Assembly: GCF_015461805.1 (NCBI RefSeq) | Contig: NZ_JACVZE010000002.1 | Coordinates: forward strand, 310,001-374,000 | Reading direction: 5' to 3' | DNA length: 64,000 nt | Source of the DNA: Pseudomonas pisciculturae | GTDB lineage: Bacteria; Pseudomonadota; Gammaproteobacteria; Pseudomonadales; Pseudomonadaceae | Shown here: piece after piece, positions 27,603 through 37,122 of the stretch | Position numbering within the stretch: the stretch's first letter is position 1 | Layout: each line of letters begins with the position of its first letter | Position numbers and translations under genes: made by a program | Notes under the pieces: generated by a model | Told to the model about the DNA's origin: nothing | What the model saw: the letters and a program-made list of their open reading frames with translations, nothing else | Database searches by the model: none

Positions 27603-28232
27603 ATGACCACCCGCCCCGCCACCCCTCGCAAACCCCGCGCCCGCAGCCAGGCCCGGATCGACGCGATCCTCGACGCCGCCCGCACCCTGCTGGCCGCCGA
27701 AGGCGTGGCTGGTTTGTCGATCTACAGCGTGGCAGAGCGGGCGCAGATACCACCGTCGTCGGTGTATCACTTTTTCGCCAGCGTGCCGGCACTGCTCGAA
27801 GCGCTGACTGCCGACGTGCACGCCGCCTTCCGAGCGGCCATTCAGGCGCCTATCGAGCATGATTCACTCAAGCACTGGCGCGACCTTTCCTACATCGTCG
27901 AACAGCGCATGCTCACCATCTACGACCATGACGCCGCCGCTCGCCAGTTGATCCTGGCGCAGCACGGGCTGACTGAGGTGACGCAGGCTGACCGTCAGCA
28001 TGATCTGGAATTAGGTGATTTGATGTTGGCCGTGTTCAGCCGTCACTTTGAAGTGCCGACACTGCCAAGCGATGTGGATGTGTTTGCGTTGGCGCTGGAA
28101 CTGAGCGACCGCGTGTATGCACGCTCGGTGCATCAGCATGGGCTGATCACGCCGCGCATGGCGGAGGAAGGGATGCGGGTGTTTGATGCGTATGTGGGGC
28201 TGTATTTGCCGGCTTATCTGCCCAAGCGTTGA
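27603..28232 (+). CDS. TetR-family transcriptional regulator
   Basis: This 209-residue repressor has an N-terminal TetR HTH (about 15-62: ARIDAILDAARTLLAAEGVAGLSIYSVAERAQIPPSSVYHFFASVPALLEAL) and a helical ligand domain. In P. aeruginosa a TetR regulator (AguR, controlling agmatine catabolism) sits next to spuI, so an AguR-like or polyamine-responsive role is plausible. No agu genes occur here, so I give no symbol. A TAGGAG site lies 6 bases before the start. Confidence 0.85.
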   Translation: MTTRPATPRKPRARSQARIDAILDAARTLLAAEGVAGLSIYSVAERAQIPPSSVYHFFASVPALLEALTADVHAAFRAAIQAPIEHDSLKHWRDLSYIVEQRMLTIYDHDAAARQLILAQHGLTEVTQADRQHDLELGDLMLAVFSRHFEVPTLPSDVDVFALALELSDRVYARSVHQHGLITPRMAEEGMRVFDAYVGLYLPAYLPKR

Positions 28233-28256
28233 GTTTTGTGGAGGCTGGAAGGGCCT

Positions 28257-28345
28257 CATCGGGGGCAAGCCCCCTCCCACATTTTGAATGTATTCACAGT
28301 TCAAAGGTGGGAGGGGCGGTGCGACGATTCGACTTGCCCCCGATG
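28257..28345. repeat. Tail-to-tail REP pair; right unit carries the 19-base variant core
   Basis: The left arm is a canonical ATCGGGGGCAAGCCCCCTCC. The right unit (28308-28345) reads GTGGGAGGGG, then CGGTGCGACGATTCGACTT, then GCCCCCGATG. The inserted 19-base core is the complement of the one at 41238-41280 and 52754-52793. Confidence 0.85.
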
Positions 28346-28361
28346 GCGGCCTCAAGGGCAA

Positions 28362-28577
28362 TCACAACTTGGCGATCGACACCTCAGTCGATTTAACGAA
28401 AGCAATCACCTCACTGCCAATCACCAACTCCAGCTCTTTAACCGAGCGAGTCGTGATCACCGAAGTCACAATGCCCGACGCCGTCTGCACGTCGATTTCC
28501 GACAGCACGTCGCCTTCGACGATTTCCTTGATGGTGCCTTTGAACTGGTTACGCACGTTGATGGCTTTAATAGTCAT
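28362..28577 (-). CDS. ssuF: Molybdopterin-binding (TOBE/Mop) protein, sulfonate cluster
   Basis: This 71-residue single TOBE/Mop domain protein reads MTIKAINVRNQFKGTIKEIVEGDVLSEIDVQ at the start, then TSVITTRSVKELELVIGSEVIAFVKSTEVSIAKL. Mop domains bind molybdate or related oxyanions as hexamers. In P. putida S-313 the ssuF product is needed for growth on sulfonates and aromatic sulfate esters, though its exact role is unclear. It starts 28 bases after the ssuB stop. An open frame extending to 28754 is only overlap with ssuB. Confidence 0.9.
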   Translation of the reverse strand: MTIKAINVRNQFKGTIKEIVEGDVLSEIDVQTASGIVTSVITTRSVKELELVIGSEVIAFVKSTEVSIAKL

Positions 28578-28605
28578 GTTGTTCTTCCTGTGTGGGACAA
28601 GTGAG

Positions 28606-29412
28606 TTATTGAGCCCAACGCAATTGCGTCGGCAGCGGTGAAACAGGTTCGGGTTCCGGCGGGGTGCCGGGCAGCGACAGCACGCGATTGAGTACTTCGG
28701 CTTCCAGCGCCGCCAAGCGGTGCGAGCCACGGGCCCGTGGGCGTGGCAGGTCAACGATCAGGTCCAGGCCGATTTCGCCGTCTTCGATCAAAATCACCCG
28801 GTCGGCAATCGCCACGGCTTCGCTGACGTCGTGGGTTACCAGCAACACGGTGAAACCGTGCTTCTGCCACAGGTTTTCGATCAGTTGCTGCATCTCGATG
28901 CGGGTCAGGGCATCCAGTGCACCCAACGGCTCATCCAGCAGCAGCAGGCGCGGCTGGTGGATCAGCGCACGGGCCAGGGCCACGCGTTGCTTCTGGCCAC
29001 CAGACAATGCCGCCGGCCACTCATTGGCGCGTTCGGCCAGACCTACCGCTTCCAGGGCTTCCAACGCTTTGGGGCGCCAGTTGCCTTTAAGGCCCAGGCC
29101 CACGTTGTCGATGATCTTTTTCCACGGCAACAGGCGCGCTTCCTGGAACATCAACCGCGTGTCTTCAATCGCTTCGCTCAGCGGTGCAGAACCAGCCAGC
29201 AGCTCGCCGCCGCTGGCTTTGTCCAAACCGGCCAGCAGGCGCAGCAAGGTACTTTTGCCGCAACCACTGCGACCGACCACGGCCACGAACTGGCCTGCCG
29301 GGATGTGCAGGTCGATGTCCTTGAGCACTTCACGCGCGCCAAAAGCCTTGCGCAATTTGCGCACGGCCAGCGGTATACCTTTGCGCAGGCGTGGCGGTTG
29401 TTGAGCAGTCAT
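28606..29412 (-). CDS. ssuB: Aliphatic sulfonate ABC transporter ATP-binding protein
   Basis: The 268-residue ABC ATPase has Walker [10 protein letters not shown] (near 48), signature [15 protein letters not shown], Walker [13 protein letters not shown] and the switch His in [15 protein letters not shown]. It drives sulfonate import with SsuC and SsuA. Its ATG overlaps the ssuC stop by four bases. The C-terminal tail is proline- and glutamate-rich ([13 protein letters not shown]). Confidence 0.93.
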   Translation of the reverse strand: MTAQQPPRLRKGIPLAVRKLRKAFGAREVLKDIDLHIPAGQFVAVVGRSGCGKSTLLRLLAGLDKASGGELLAGSAPLSEAIEDTRLMFQEARLLPWKKIIDNVGLGLKGNWRPKALEALEAVGLAERANEWPAALSGGQKQRVALARALIHQPRLLLLDEPLGALDALTRIEMQQLIENLWQKHGFTVLLVTHDVSEAVAIADRVILIEDGEIGLDLIVDLPRPRARGSHRLAALEAEVLNRVLSLPGTPPEPEPVSPLPTQLRWAQ

Positions 29413-30197
29413 GCCGCACCTCCTTTATTCACTTGATAAGCCGGGTGCCAGCGCAGCCACACACGTTCCAGGCCACGGGCCGCCAGGTCGGCGAGCTTGC
29501 CGAGGATGGCGTACATGACGATGGCCAGTACCACCACGTCGGTTTGCAGGAATTCACGGGCGTTCATCGCCAAGTACCCGATGCCGGAGCTGGCCGAGAT
29601 GGTTTCTGCCACGATCAGCGTCAGCCACATAAAGCCCAAGGCAAAGCGCACGCCCACTAGGATCGACGGCAGCGCGCCCGGCAAGATCACCTGACGAAAC
29701 AGGCTGAACCCAGACAAACCGTAGCTGCGCGACATCTCCACCAGCGCCGGGTCAACGTTGCGGATGCCGTGATACGTGTTGAGGTAGATCGGGAACAGCG
29801 TGCCGAGGGCGACCAGGAAAATCTTCGCCGTCTCGTCAATGCCGAACCACAGGATCACCAGCGGGATCAGCGCCAAGTGCGGCACGTTGCGGATCATCTG
29901 CACCGAGCTGTCCAGCAGGCGCTCGCCCCACTTCGACAAGCCGGTGATAAAGCCCAGGGCTAGACCGATGCTGCCACCGATCACAAAGCCCAGGCCCGCA
30001 CGCCAGCCGCTAATAGCCAGGTGGGTCCAGATTTCGCCGCTGGCCACCAGATGCACCCCGGCGGCAATCACCGCGCTGGGCGCCGGCAGAATGCGTGTCG
30101 ACAACCAACCCGCCGACACCGACAACTGCCACACCGCCAGCAATAAGATCGGCAGCACCCAAGGCGCCACGCGATGGCTCAATTTTTCATAGTTCAT
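29409..30197 (-). CDS. ssuC: Aliphatic sulfonate ABC transporter permease
   Basis: This 262-residue inner-membrane permease is of the SsuC/TauC type, with six predicted segments and the EAA-like loop ([29 protein letters not shown]). It begins 8 bases after the ssuD stop and its stop overlaps ssuB, so it is translated as part of the ssuEADCBF operon. Confidence 0.93.
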   Translation of the reverse strand: MNYEKLSHRVAPWVLPILLLAVWQLSVSAGWLSTRILPAPSAVIAAGVHLVASGEIWTHLAISGWRAGLGFVIGGSIGLALGFITGLSKWGERLLDSSVQMIRNVPHLALIPLVILWFGIDETAKIFLVALGTLFPIYLNTYHGIRNVDPALVEMSRSYGLSGFSLFRQVILPGALPSILVGVRFALGFMWLTLIVAETISASSGIGYLAMNAREFLQTDVVVLAIVMYAILGKLADLAARGLERVWLRWHPAYQVNKGGAA

Positions 30198-30205
30198 GGG
30201 CTGCC

Positions 30206-31354
30206 TCAGCTCGCCGACGCAGCTTTGGGAAGGATGTCGTTGGCGACCATTTCGCCGAACGGGCTCACGTATCCAGCGCCTTTAGGCAGCTCGGGACGTT
30301 CGATATCCAGGTGAGGGAACAGCAACTCGGCGACCCGATACGACTCTTCCAGGTGTGGGTAACCCGAGAAGATAAAGGTGTCGATACCCAGGTCGGCGTA
30401 CTCCTTGACCCGCGCCGCAACGGTTGGGCCATCGCCGACCAGCGCAGTACCCGCCCCGCCACGCACCAGGCCTACACCGGCCCACAGGTTGGGGCTGACT
30501 TCGAGGTTATCGCGACTGCCACCGTGCAAGGCCGCCATGCGCTGCTGGCCCACCGAGTCAAAGCGCGACAGCGAAGCCTGGGCGCGGGCGATGGTGTCGT
30601 CGTCCACATGGGAGATCAGTTTGTCGGCGGCTTTCCACGCCTCTTCGTTGGTTTCGCGCACGATCACATGCAAGCGAATACCAAAGCGCAGGGTGCGCCC
30701 GAGCTTTTCAGCCTTGGCCCGCACCTGGGCAATTTTTTCTGCCACGGCGGCCGGTGGCTCGCCCCAGGTCAGCACCATTTCCACTTGCTCGGCGGCCAGG
30801 TCCTGGGCCGCGTCGGAGGAACCGCCGAAGTACAGCGGCGGACGCGGTTGCTGGATCGGCGGGTAGAGCAACTTGGCGCCTTTGACGCTGATGTGCTCGC
30901 CGTCGTAATCCACGGTTTCGCCTTCCAGCACGCGGCGCCAGATGCGGGTGAATTCCACCGAGGCCTGGTAGCGCTCTTCGTGGCTCAGGAACAAACCATC
31001 GCCGGCCAATTCTTCTGGGTCACCACCAGTTACCAGGTTGAACAACGCACGGCCACCGGACAGGCGGTCGAGGGTCGCGGCCTGGCGCGCTGCCACCGTC
31101 GGGGAAATGATCCCGGGGCGCAGGGCGACAAGGAATTTCAACCGCTGGGTCACCGGAATCAGCGACGCCGCCACCAGCCACGAGTCTTCGCAGGAGCGGC
31201 CGGTAGGGATCAACACCCCGCCGAAGCCCAGGCGATCAGCGGCCTGGGCCACTTGCTGCAAATAACCGTGATCAACGGCGCGAGCGCCTTCGGCGGTGCC
31301 AAGGTAATGGCCGTCGCCGTGGGTAGGCAGAAACCAGAAAATATTGAGGCTCAT
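30206..31354 (-). CDS. ssuD: FMNH2-dependent alkanesulfonate monooxygenase
   Basis: This 382-residue bacterial-luciferase-type TIM-barrel enzyme cleaves C1-substituted alkanesulfonates to aldehyde and sulfite with FMNH2 from SsuE. It begins [20 protein letters not shown] and has the family blocks [59 protein letters not shown] and the C-terminal [21 protein letters not shown]. Full length. It lies 25 bases after ssuA. Confidence 0.96.
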   Translation of the reverse strand: MSLNIFWFLPTHGDGHYLGTAEGARAVDHGYLQQVAQAADRLGFGGVLIPTGRSCEDSWLVAASLIPVTQRLKFLVALRPGIISPTVAARQAATLDRLSGGRALFNLVTGGDPEELAGDGLFLSHEERYQASVEFTRIWRRVLEGETVDYDGEHISVKGAKLLYPPIQQPRPPLYFGGSSDAAQDLAAEQVEMVLTWGEPPAAVAEKIAQVRAKAEKLGRTLRFGIRLHVIVRETNEEAWKAADKLISHVDDDTIARAQASLSRFDSVGQQRMAALHGGSRDNLEVSPNLWAGVGLVRGGAGTALVGDGPTVAARVKEYADLGIDTFIFSGYPHLEESYRVAELLFPHLDIERPELPKGAGYVSPFGEMVANDILPKAASAS

Positions 31355-31379
31355 GGAGTTGTCTCCTGAAGAAGTCGGA

Positions 31380-32348
31380 TTACGGCGCTTTGGCTACAGC
31401 GGCGGGTGGCGTCCAGATCACGTCCTTGATGCTCAAGGGTTTGGGGATCAATTTGAGTTGGTAGAAGCTGTCGGCGATTTTCTGTTGGGCGGCGACCACT
31501 TCCGGGGTCAGGAACAGCGCGCCGTAGCCCTGGCGTTTCACCGAGGTCAGGGTAATGTCAGCCGGCAGGCCCAGCAGCGGTGCAACTTGCTCGGTGACTT
31601 CCTGCGGGTTGGCCTTGGACCATTCGCCCACCGCGCGCACTTCTTCGATCAGCGCCTTGATCACTTCCGGGTGCTTTTCGGTGTACGGCTTGGTGGCCAG
31701 GTAGAACTGATGGTTGTCGGCGATGCCGGTGCCGTCACGCAGGGTGCGGGCTTGCAGCTGCTTCTCGGCGGCGGCCTGGTAAGGGTCCCAGATCACCCAG
31801 GCGTCTACGCTGCCACGTTCGAAAGCGGCACGGGCGTCGGCGGGCGGCAGGAATACGGTCTGCACGTCGGTGTATTTAAGACCGGCATCTTCCAGCGCAC
31901 GTACCAGCAGGTAGTGCACGTTGGAGCCTTTGTTGAGCACGACTTTCTTGCCCTTGAGCTCGGCCACAGACTTGATCGTCGAGTCTTTGGGCACGAGGAT
32001 CGCTTCGCTGGTGGGCGCAGGTGGCTCGTAGGCCACGTAGAGCAGGTCGGCACCGGCGGCCTGGGCAAAGACCGGCGGGGTTTCGCCAGTGACGCCGAAG
32101 TCGATGGAGCCGACGTTCAAGCCTTCAAGTAGCTGCGGGCCACCCGGGAACTCAGTCCACTGCACGTTCACGCCTTGGGCAGCCAGACGCTTCTCCAGCG
32201 TGCCCTTGGCCTTGAGCAGCACCAGCGTGCCGTACTTCTGATAACCGATCCGCAGGGTCTCGGCGGCGTGGGCTTGAACAATGGCGCCGAAGGACACAGC
32301 CGCAGCAAACAGTGCGACCAGACCACGACGCAAGATGACAGTGCGCAT
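31380..32348 (-). CDS. ssuA: Aliphatic sulfonate-binding periplasmic protein
   Basis: The 322-residue binding protein has a signal peptide ([28 protein letters not shown]) and a mature start [26 protein letters not shown]. The [31 protein letters not shown] block and [21 protein letters not shown] are typical of SsuA. It follows ssuE across 94 bases. Confidence 0.94.
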   Translation of the reverse strand: MRTVILRRGLVALFAAAVSFGAIVQAHAAETLRIGYQKYGTLVLLKAKGTLEKRLAAQGVNVQWTEFPGGPQLLEGLNVGSIDFGVTGETPPVFAQAAGADLLYVAYEPPAPTSEAILVPKDSTIKSVAELKGKKVVLNKGSNVHYLLVRALEDAGLKYTDVQTVFLPPADARAAFERGSVDAWVIWDPYQAAAEKQLQARTLRDGTGIADNHQFYLATKPYTEKHPEVIKALIEEVRAVGEWSKANPQEVTEQVAPLLGLPADITLTSVKRQGYGALFLTPEVVAAQQKIADSFYQLKLIPKPLSIKDVIWTPPAAVAKAP

Positions 32349-32442
32349 GGCGCTCTCTCCAAATATGCGATGAGGGGGTTGGCTGCACCTGCTTGGCCGT
32401 TGGCGGCTGAGTAAGGTGAGTGTTTCTATAAATCGGTAAGGC

Positions 32443-33036
32443 TTAGATGCTCCAGCGAGCAGTCAACAAACGGTCATTCAACACGTTGGGGTCCAGCGGT
32501 TTCGGGCGGCGGGCCATGGCGCTGTAGAGCGTCTCAAGGGCCTCGTGCAAACGGTGTTCGAGTACCGGCACCAGCTGCGCTTGGGCGCTGCCTTCGCCGT
32601 AAGCGATCTGGCTGTCTTCGGCAAAAATGCCGTGGAGCAATTCCTGAGCCTTGAGCGCCGACAACACCGGTTTCAAGGCGTAGTCCACCGCCAGCATATG
32701 GGCGATGCTGCCGCCGGTCGCCATGGGCAATACGATCTTGTGGGCCAGGGCGCGCTCGGGCAGCAAGTCGAGCACGGTTTTCAGCGCGCCGGAGAACGAC
32801 GCCTTGTACACCGGCGTGGCGATCACCAGGCCATCAGCATTGGCCACCTGTTGCAGCAGGTCGATGACCTTGGGGCTGTCGAAGCGGGCGTGCAGCAAGT
32901 CTTCAGCCGGGAAGTCCCGTATCTGGTAACTCACGACCTCTACACCTTTGTCTTGCAGCCACTGACGGGTTTTTTCCAGCAAGACCCCGGAGCGGGAACG
33001 CTGACTGGGACTGCCTCCAAGTGTTACGACCAACAT
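32443..33036 (-). CDS. ssuE: NADPH-dependent FMN reductase
   Basis: This 197-residue flavodoxin-fold reductase supplies FMNH2 to SsuD. It shows the flavin-phosphate loop [12 protein letters not shown] at the N-terminus and the substrate block [24 protein letters not shown]. It is the first gene of ssuEADCBF. An A+T-rich region just upstream (about 33100-33170) carries an AAAGAATAA-like motif shared with the lsfA and oprD/tauA gaps. Confidence 0.94.
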   Translation of the reverse strand: MLVVTLGGSPSQRSRSGVLLEKTRQWLQDKGVEVVSYQIRDFPAEDLLHARFDSPKVIDLLQQVANADGLVIATPVYKASFSGALKTVLDLLPERALAHKIVLPMATGGSIAHMLAVDYALKPVLSALKAQELLHGIFAEDSQIAYGEGSAQAQLVPVLEHRLHEALETLYSAMARRPKPLDPNVLNDRLLTARWSI

Positions 33037-33146
33037 GCAGGAATTCCTTGAGCAAGTGCCGGCGGTTCGCTGTGTGGCGATGGCGCCAATATGTGACAGA
33101 CCTTATCAGCAGATTTATATATCTTTAAATCTTATTTTTTCATGTG

Positions 33147-33160
33147 TTTATTCTTTAAAT
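33147..33160 (-). promoter_or_regulatory. Candidate sulfur-regulon motif upstream of ssuE
   Basis: On the minus strand it reads ATTTAAAGAATAAA, about 110 bases before the ssuE start, inside an A+T-rich stretch unlike its surroundings. Similar sequences are at 34001-34016 and 35821-35844. Confidence 0.4.
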
Positions 33161-33187
33161 GCATATGCAGACGATTGATCGCCGGGC

Positions 33188-33214
33188 GAAAAAAAAGGCC
33201 GTCAAAACGGCCTG
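33188..33214 (-). terminator. Rho-independent terminator of lsfA
   Basis: Read on the minus strand, AGGCCGT/ACGGCCT (7-base stem, loop TTTG) is followed by eight T, about 95 bases after the lsfA stop and past a short REP palindrome. Confidence 0.85.
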
Positions 33215-33268
33215 AAAACCCCTGCATTGTGAGCTTCGAAATGCGATCTAAATGTTGAGGAAGACTTG

Positions 33269-33296
33269 TGTGGGAGGGGGCAAGCCCCCTCCCACA
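33269..33296. repeat. Single perfect REP-like palindrome
   Basis: TGTGGGAGGGGGC immediately abuts AAGCCCCCTCCCACA: a REPIN collapsed to its two outer arms with no spacer, just after the lsfA stop. Confidence 0.85.
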
Positions 33297-33307
33297 TGGG
33301 TTCTGCG

Positions 33308-33946
33308 TTAGCGGTTGGGTTGTGGGGTCAGCCGCAGGTACGGCTTCACCGCACGATACCCCTTGGGAAAGCGCTTCTTGATCTCTTCCTCGTCTTTAAG
33401 CGACGGCACGATCACCACCTCATCACCGTCCTGCCAGTTCGCCGGGGTGGCAACCTTGTGGCTGTCGGTCAGTTGCAACGAGTCGATGACCCGCAGGATT
33501 TCGTGAAAATTGCGCCCCGTGCTGGCCGGGTACGTAATGGTCAGGCGCACCTTTTTGTTCGGGTCGATCACGAACAGGGAGCGCACGGTGAGCGTGTCAC
33601 TGGCATTCGGGTGGATCAGGTCGTACAGGTCAGACACCTTGCGATCAGCATCGGCCAGGATCGGGAAATTGACGACAGTGTTCTGGGTTTCGTTGATGTC
33701 TTCGATCCACTTGTGGTGCGAGTCCACCGGGTCGACCGACAGGGCGATGGCCTTGACGCCACGCTTGGCGAATTCGTCCTTGAGCTTGGCGGTGAAGCCC
33801 AGCTCAGTGGTGCACACCGGAGTGAAGTCCGCCGGGTGGGAAAACAACACACCCCAGCTATCGCCCAGCCATTCGTGAAAACGGATCTTGCCGGCGCTGG
33901 AATCCTGTTCGAAGTCGGGGGCGATGTCGCCCAGTCTTAGGCTCAT
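33308..33946 (-). CDS. lsfA: 1-Cys peroxiredoxin (Prx6 type)
   Basis: This 212-residue peroxide reductase has the peroxidatic Cys45 in HPADFTPVCTTELG, the DPVDSHHKWIEDI segment and the long C-terminal arm typical of Prx6. No resolving cysteine is seen. In P. putida LsfA is made during sulfate starvation and is next to the ssu genes, matching the order here. The A+T-rich promoter region 33991-34060 holds the AAAAAGAATAAA motif. Confidence 0.93.
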   Translation of the reverse strand: MSLRLGDIAPDFEQDSSAGKIRFHEWLGDSWGVLFSHPADFTPVCTTELGFTAKLKDEFAKRGVKAIALSVDPVDSHHKWIEDINETQNTVVNFPILADADRKVSDLYDLIHPNASDTLTVRSLFVIDPNKKVRLTITYPASTGRNFHEILRVIDSLQLTDSHKVATPANWQDGDEVVIVPSLKDEEEIKKRFPKGYRAVKPYLRLTPQPNR

Positions 33947-34000
33947 GGTGTGGCTCCTGGTGAGTGCTTATGGAGCCCACTGTGCATGGAATATTGATTA

Positions 34001-34016
34001 TTTAAAAAGAATAAAT
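34001..34016. promoter_or_regulatory. Candidate sulfur-regulon motif upstream of lsfA
   Basis: TTTAAAAAGAATAAAT, 55 bases before the lsfA start, in an A+T-rich stretch. It shares the AAAGAATAA core with the ssuE and oprD/tauA gaps. Confidence 0.4.
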
Positions 34017-34180
34017 ATCGATTTATCTAGACGATAAAGGAATATTAAAAATGTGTTCATTGGACGCCGCAACGGGCAGGGAGCACCATCCGCTTCAAGG
34101 TTCGAGAAGGCCTTGAGACGCTGTAAAAGATGGGTTCAGGAAGGGCTTGCGGGGGTTTAGCCCGACTTGAAAGCAAAGCA

Positions 34181-34207
34181 CCTTGCCCGGCGTTGCGCCG
34201 GGCAAGG
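34181..34207. terminator. Strong hairpin after the OprD-family gene
   Basis: Eleven-base arms CCTTGCCCGGC/GCCGGGCAAGG with a 5-base loop lie 28 bases past the OprD stop. The following T-run on the minus strand is interrupted (TGCTTTGCTTTC), so termination may be partial. Confidence 0.7.
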
Positions 34208-34235
34208 TTTTCAGGCTTACAACAGCTTCACGCTA

Positions 34236-35636
34236 CTAGAACAGTGGCAGCGAGTAGCTGACGATCAGGCGGTTTTCGTCCTGATTGCGCTGGCCAGCGA
34301 TGTCGTTGCGCCATACTGCGTTTTTCCAGGCTACACCGACGTTCTTCAGCGGGCCTTCTGGTACGACGTAGGCAACAGTGATGTCACGTTCCCACTCGTT
34401 TGCGCCGTTGGAGTTGGTAGCAACCTGCGGAGTGCCGGTGTTACCACGGGTGTCGATGTTGTCGCCACGCAGGTAAACCACACCAGCGGTCAGGCCAGGT
34501 ACGCCAACCTTGGCGAAGTCGTACGCGTAGCGAGCTTGCCAGGTACGTTCGCCAGCACGGGCGAACTTGGAGATTTGCGAGTCAGTGGTCAGGTAAGCCG
34601 ACGAACCGTCGCCTTGGTTCAGCCATGGGAAGTCGCTATCGCCGTTGCTGACCTGGTAACCACCACCGAAGGTGTGACCTGCCACCGAGTACAGGAACAG
34701 GCCGCTGTACAGGTTGTTGTCGACTTTACCTTTGTTGATGTTGTTACCGTTGGCCAGGCTGCCGTAGTCACCGGTGGTGTAGTAGTTAGAGTCGTTGGCG
34801 TTGGCACCATCAGCGCGGCTATTGAAGTAGCGCAGGTCGGTTTTCAACACGCCAGGACCGATTGCCCAGTTGTGCAGCAAGCCCAGGAAGTGTTGCTTGT
34901 AGAACTGGTCCAGATTGCCGTAGTAGTACTGGGCAGTCAGGTCCTTGGTGATTTTGTAGTCACCACCGGCATAGAGGAACTTGTTGCTGTCGCGGCCAGC
35001 GGCGGTACGGCCGTTGGCACCGGCGAGAGACAGGTTCTCAACGTTGCTGGAGTTACGACCCTTGGCCTTTTCGATCTGACCGGCTACCAGCGTCAGGTCC
35101 TTGATATCGTTAGTGGTGATCTGACCACCTTGGAAAGTCTGCGGCAGCAGACGACCATCGTTGGTAACGATAACCGGCAGCTTAGGCTGCAGGGTGCCCA
35201 GTTTCAGTTCGGTCTGGGAGATCTTGGCTTTGGCAGTCAGGCCCAGGCTCGAGAAGTTATCAACGGCTTCGCCGTTAGATTTGCTCGGGAAAACCGTGCC
35301 GCCGTAAGAACCCGAGTTGCCGGTCGAACGAGCGGTAGCACCGTTGGTACCGCCGCCCGAATCCAAACGCACACCCAGCAGGCCGATCACATCAAGACCG
35401 AAGCCCACGGTGCCTTGGGTGTAACCGGAAGTGAAGCGCAGGTCGAAAGCCTGACCCCATTCTTCTTGCTTGTTCTGCGCTTTGGCCGCTTTGGTCGCGT
35501 CGTCACGGTTATCAGTATTGATGTAGAAGTTACGCAGACCCAGAGTGGCCTTGCTGTCTTCGATGAAACCGGCAGCGCCTGCTTGCTGGGCGATTGCGCC
35601 CAAAGCTACAGCCAAAGCCAAGGTGGACTTCTTCAT
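34236..35636 (-). CDS. OprD-family outer-membrane porin
   Basis: This 466-residue porin has a signal peptide (MKKSTLALAVALGAIAQQAGA) and a mature start GFIEDSKATLGLRNFYINTDNRD, followed by an 18-strand-type barrel pattern and a C-terminal aromatic residue (LIVSYSLPLF). OprD members pass amino acids and small organic acids. In P. putida an OprE/OprQ-type member sits next to lsfA and ssu, so uptake of organosulfur compounds is a fair guess. The specific substrate is not determined by sequence. Confidence 0.92.
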   Translation of the reverse strand: MKKSTLALAVALGAIAQQAGAAGFIEDSKATLGLRNFYINTDNRDDATKAAKAQNKQEEWGQAFDLRFTSGYTQGTVGFGLDVIGLLGVRLDSGGGTNGATARSTGNSGSYGGTVFPSKSNGEAVDNFSSLGLTAKAKISQTELKLGTLQPKLPVIVTNDGRLLPQTFQGGQITTNDIKDLTLVAGQIEKAKGRNSSNVENLSLAGANGRTAAGRDSNKFLYAGGDYKITKDLTAQYYYGNLDQFYKQHFLGLLHNWAIGPGVLKTDLRYFNSRADGANANDSNYYTTGDYGSLANGNNINKGKVDNNLYSGLFLYSVAGHTFGGGYQVSNGDSDFPWLNQGDGSSAYLTTDSQISKFARAGERTWQARYAYDFAKVGVPGLTAGVVYLRGDNIDTRGNTGTPQVATNSNGANEWERDITVAYVVPEGPLKNVGVAWKNAVWRNDIAGQRNQDENRLIVSYSLPLF

Positions 35637-36006
35637 GTACCGCTCCTCTCATTTCTAATTTTTGTAGTTCTTTGGTCTCGGGTCTGACGCCCTTGATCCA
35701 CAGATGCGCGATTAGCACCGGATAGTGACTGACAAGTCAATCGTAACCTTGTGTGTCTACTACCTTGGTCTAATCGCAGTTGATTTGGTCCCTGCAGGGT
35801 AATGAGTTTTTCATACACCCAAAAAGAATTATTTCATTCTTTTTCATACGATTCAGGAATAAGCGTTTTCAAGACAGGAGCCGGTCAGAATAATCGACCC
35901 GCTCTATAAGCTAATTCCTAAAGGGTATTTGTTAGCGCTTTTTTAGATCGTTTAGTGTTGACGTTCCGTTGCATACGTCACTCACGATCAAAAAGGCGAC
36001 GCCATC
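35637..36006. promoter_or_regulatory. Divergent oprD-tauA control region (370 bases)
   Basis: A+T-rich gap with a perfect inverted repeat AAAAAGAAT-N6-ATTCTTTTT at 35821-35844, about 185 bases from the porin start and 163 from tauA. It shares AAAGAAT with the ssuE and lsfA regions. No gene is seen here. Confidence 0.5.
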
Positions 36007-36993
36007 ATGGCCAAACGCATATCCTCTCGTCAATTTGTTACAGTTTTTGTGTCACTAATAGTTTCTTTTGCTGTCCAAGCCGCCGATTTAACCATCGGGT
36101 ACCAAACCGGCATCGACCCGAGCAAGGTCCCTCAGGCCGACGGCCTCTATGAAAAAGCCATTGGCGAGAAGATCGCCTGGCGTCGCTTTAACAGTGGGCC
36201 GGAAGTCGTAACCGCTATCGCCTCAGGTGATGTGCAGATCGGCAACCTCGGCTCCAGCCCTCTCGCCGCAGCCGCCTCGCGCAATCTTCCAATCGTGGCG
36301 TTTATCGTATCGGCGCAGATCAACAGTTCTGAAGCCTTGGTAGTGCGCAATGGCAGCGGTATCGACAAACCCGAAGACCTGGTGGGCAAGACCATCGCCA
36401 CCCCGTTCGTCTCGACCTCTCATTACAGCCTGCTGGGCGCCTTGAAGCATTGGGGCCTGGACAGCAAGAAAGTCAAAGTGGTGAACCTGCAACCGGCCGA
36501 AATCGCCGCTGCGTGGAAACGTGGCGATATCGACGGTGCGTTCGTGTGGTCACCTGCGCTGGGCGAGATCCGCAAGACCGGCAAAACCCTGACAGACGCG
36601 GCGCAGGTGGGTCAGTGGGGCGCACCGACGTTCGAGGTGTGGGTTGCGCGCAAGGATTTTGCCGAAAAACACCCTGACGTAGTGGCCAAGTTTGCCAAGG
36701 TCACGCTGGATTCGTTTGCCGACTATGCCGCTCATAAAGACAGCTGGACGGTGGAGTCGGAACCCGTGCAGAAAATCGCCAAATTGACAGGTTCAAATGC
36801 CGCGGACATTCCAGAATTACTAAGCGGCACCACGTTCCCGGATGCCCAGGCGCAACAAACCGATGCGCTGCTTAAAGGCGGCACGGCGAAGGCGATTGGG
36901 GAGACGGCGAAGTTCTTGAAGGAACAGGGCAAGGTTGAGGCAGTGCTGCCGGATTATTCGGCGTTTGTGACCGATAAATACGCTCGAGACTAA
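36007..36993 (+). CDS. tauA: Taurine-binding periplasmic protein
   Basis: This 328-residue binding protein has a signal peptide (MAKRISSRQFVTVFVSLIVSFAVQA) and TauA-specific blocks: DLTIGYQTGIDPSKV, WRRFNSGPEVVTAIASGDVQIGNLGSSPLAAAASR, ATPFVSTSHYSLLGALKHW and AFVWSPALGEI. In other Pseudomonas it is followed by tauB, tauC and tauD; here a REPIN and then argA follow on the other strand. It may share the Ssu channel or work with a tauBC elsewhere. Confidence 0.92.
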   Translation: MAKRISSRQFVTVFVSLIVSFAVQAADLTIGYQTGIDPSKVPQADGLYEKAIGEKIAWRRFNSGPEVVTAIASGDVQIGNLGSSPLAAAASRNLPIVAFIVSAQINSSEALVVRNGSGIDKPEDLVGKTIATPFVSTSHYSLLGALKHWGLDSKKVKVVNLQPAEIAAAWKRGDIDGAFVWSPALGEIRKTGKTLTDAAQVGQWGAPTFEVWVARKDFAEKHPDVVAKFAKVTLDSFADYAAHKDSWTVESEPVQKIAKLTGSNAADIPELLSGTTFPDAQAQQTDALLKGGTAKAIGETAKFLKEQGKVEAVLPDYSAFVTDKYARD

Positions 36994-37004
36994 ACGCAGT
37001 CCAA

Positions 37005-37093
37005 TGTGGGAGGGGGCTTGCTCCCGATAGCGGAGTGTCAGCCAGTACATCTGATACTGATACACCGCAATCGGGAGCAAGCCCCCTCCCACA
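37005..37093. repeat. REPIN, GGAGGGGGCTTGCTCCCGAT subtype
   Basis: Inverted REP pair exactly where tauBCD would be expected, at the convergent tauA-argA junction. Confidence 0.9.
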
Positions 37094-37122
37094 TTAGATC
37101 TACATCGGCTGCACGATTGGGT

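Noticed and set aside
34167..35687. 506-codon open frame on the plus strand
   Set aside because: It runs antisense to the OprD-family porin over almost its full length. Long antisense frames arise from third-position GC bias, and this one has no family motifs.
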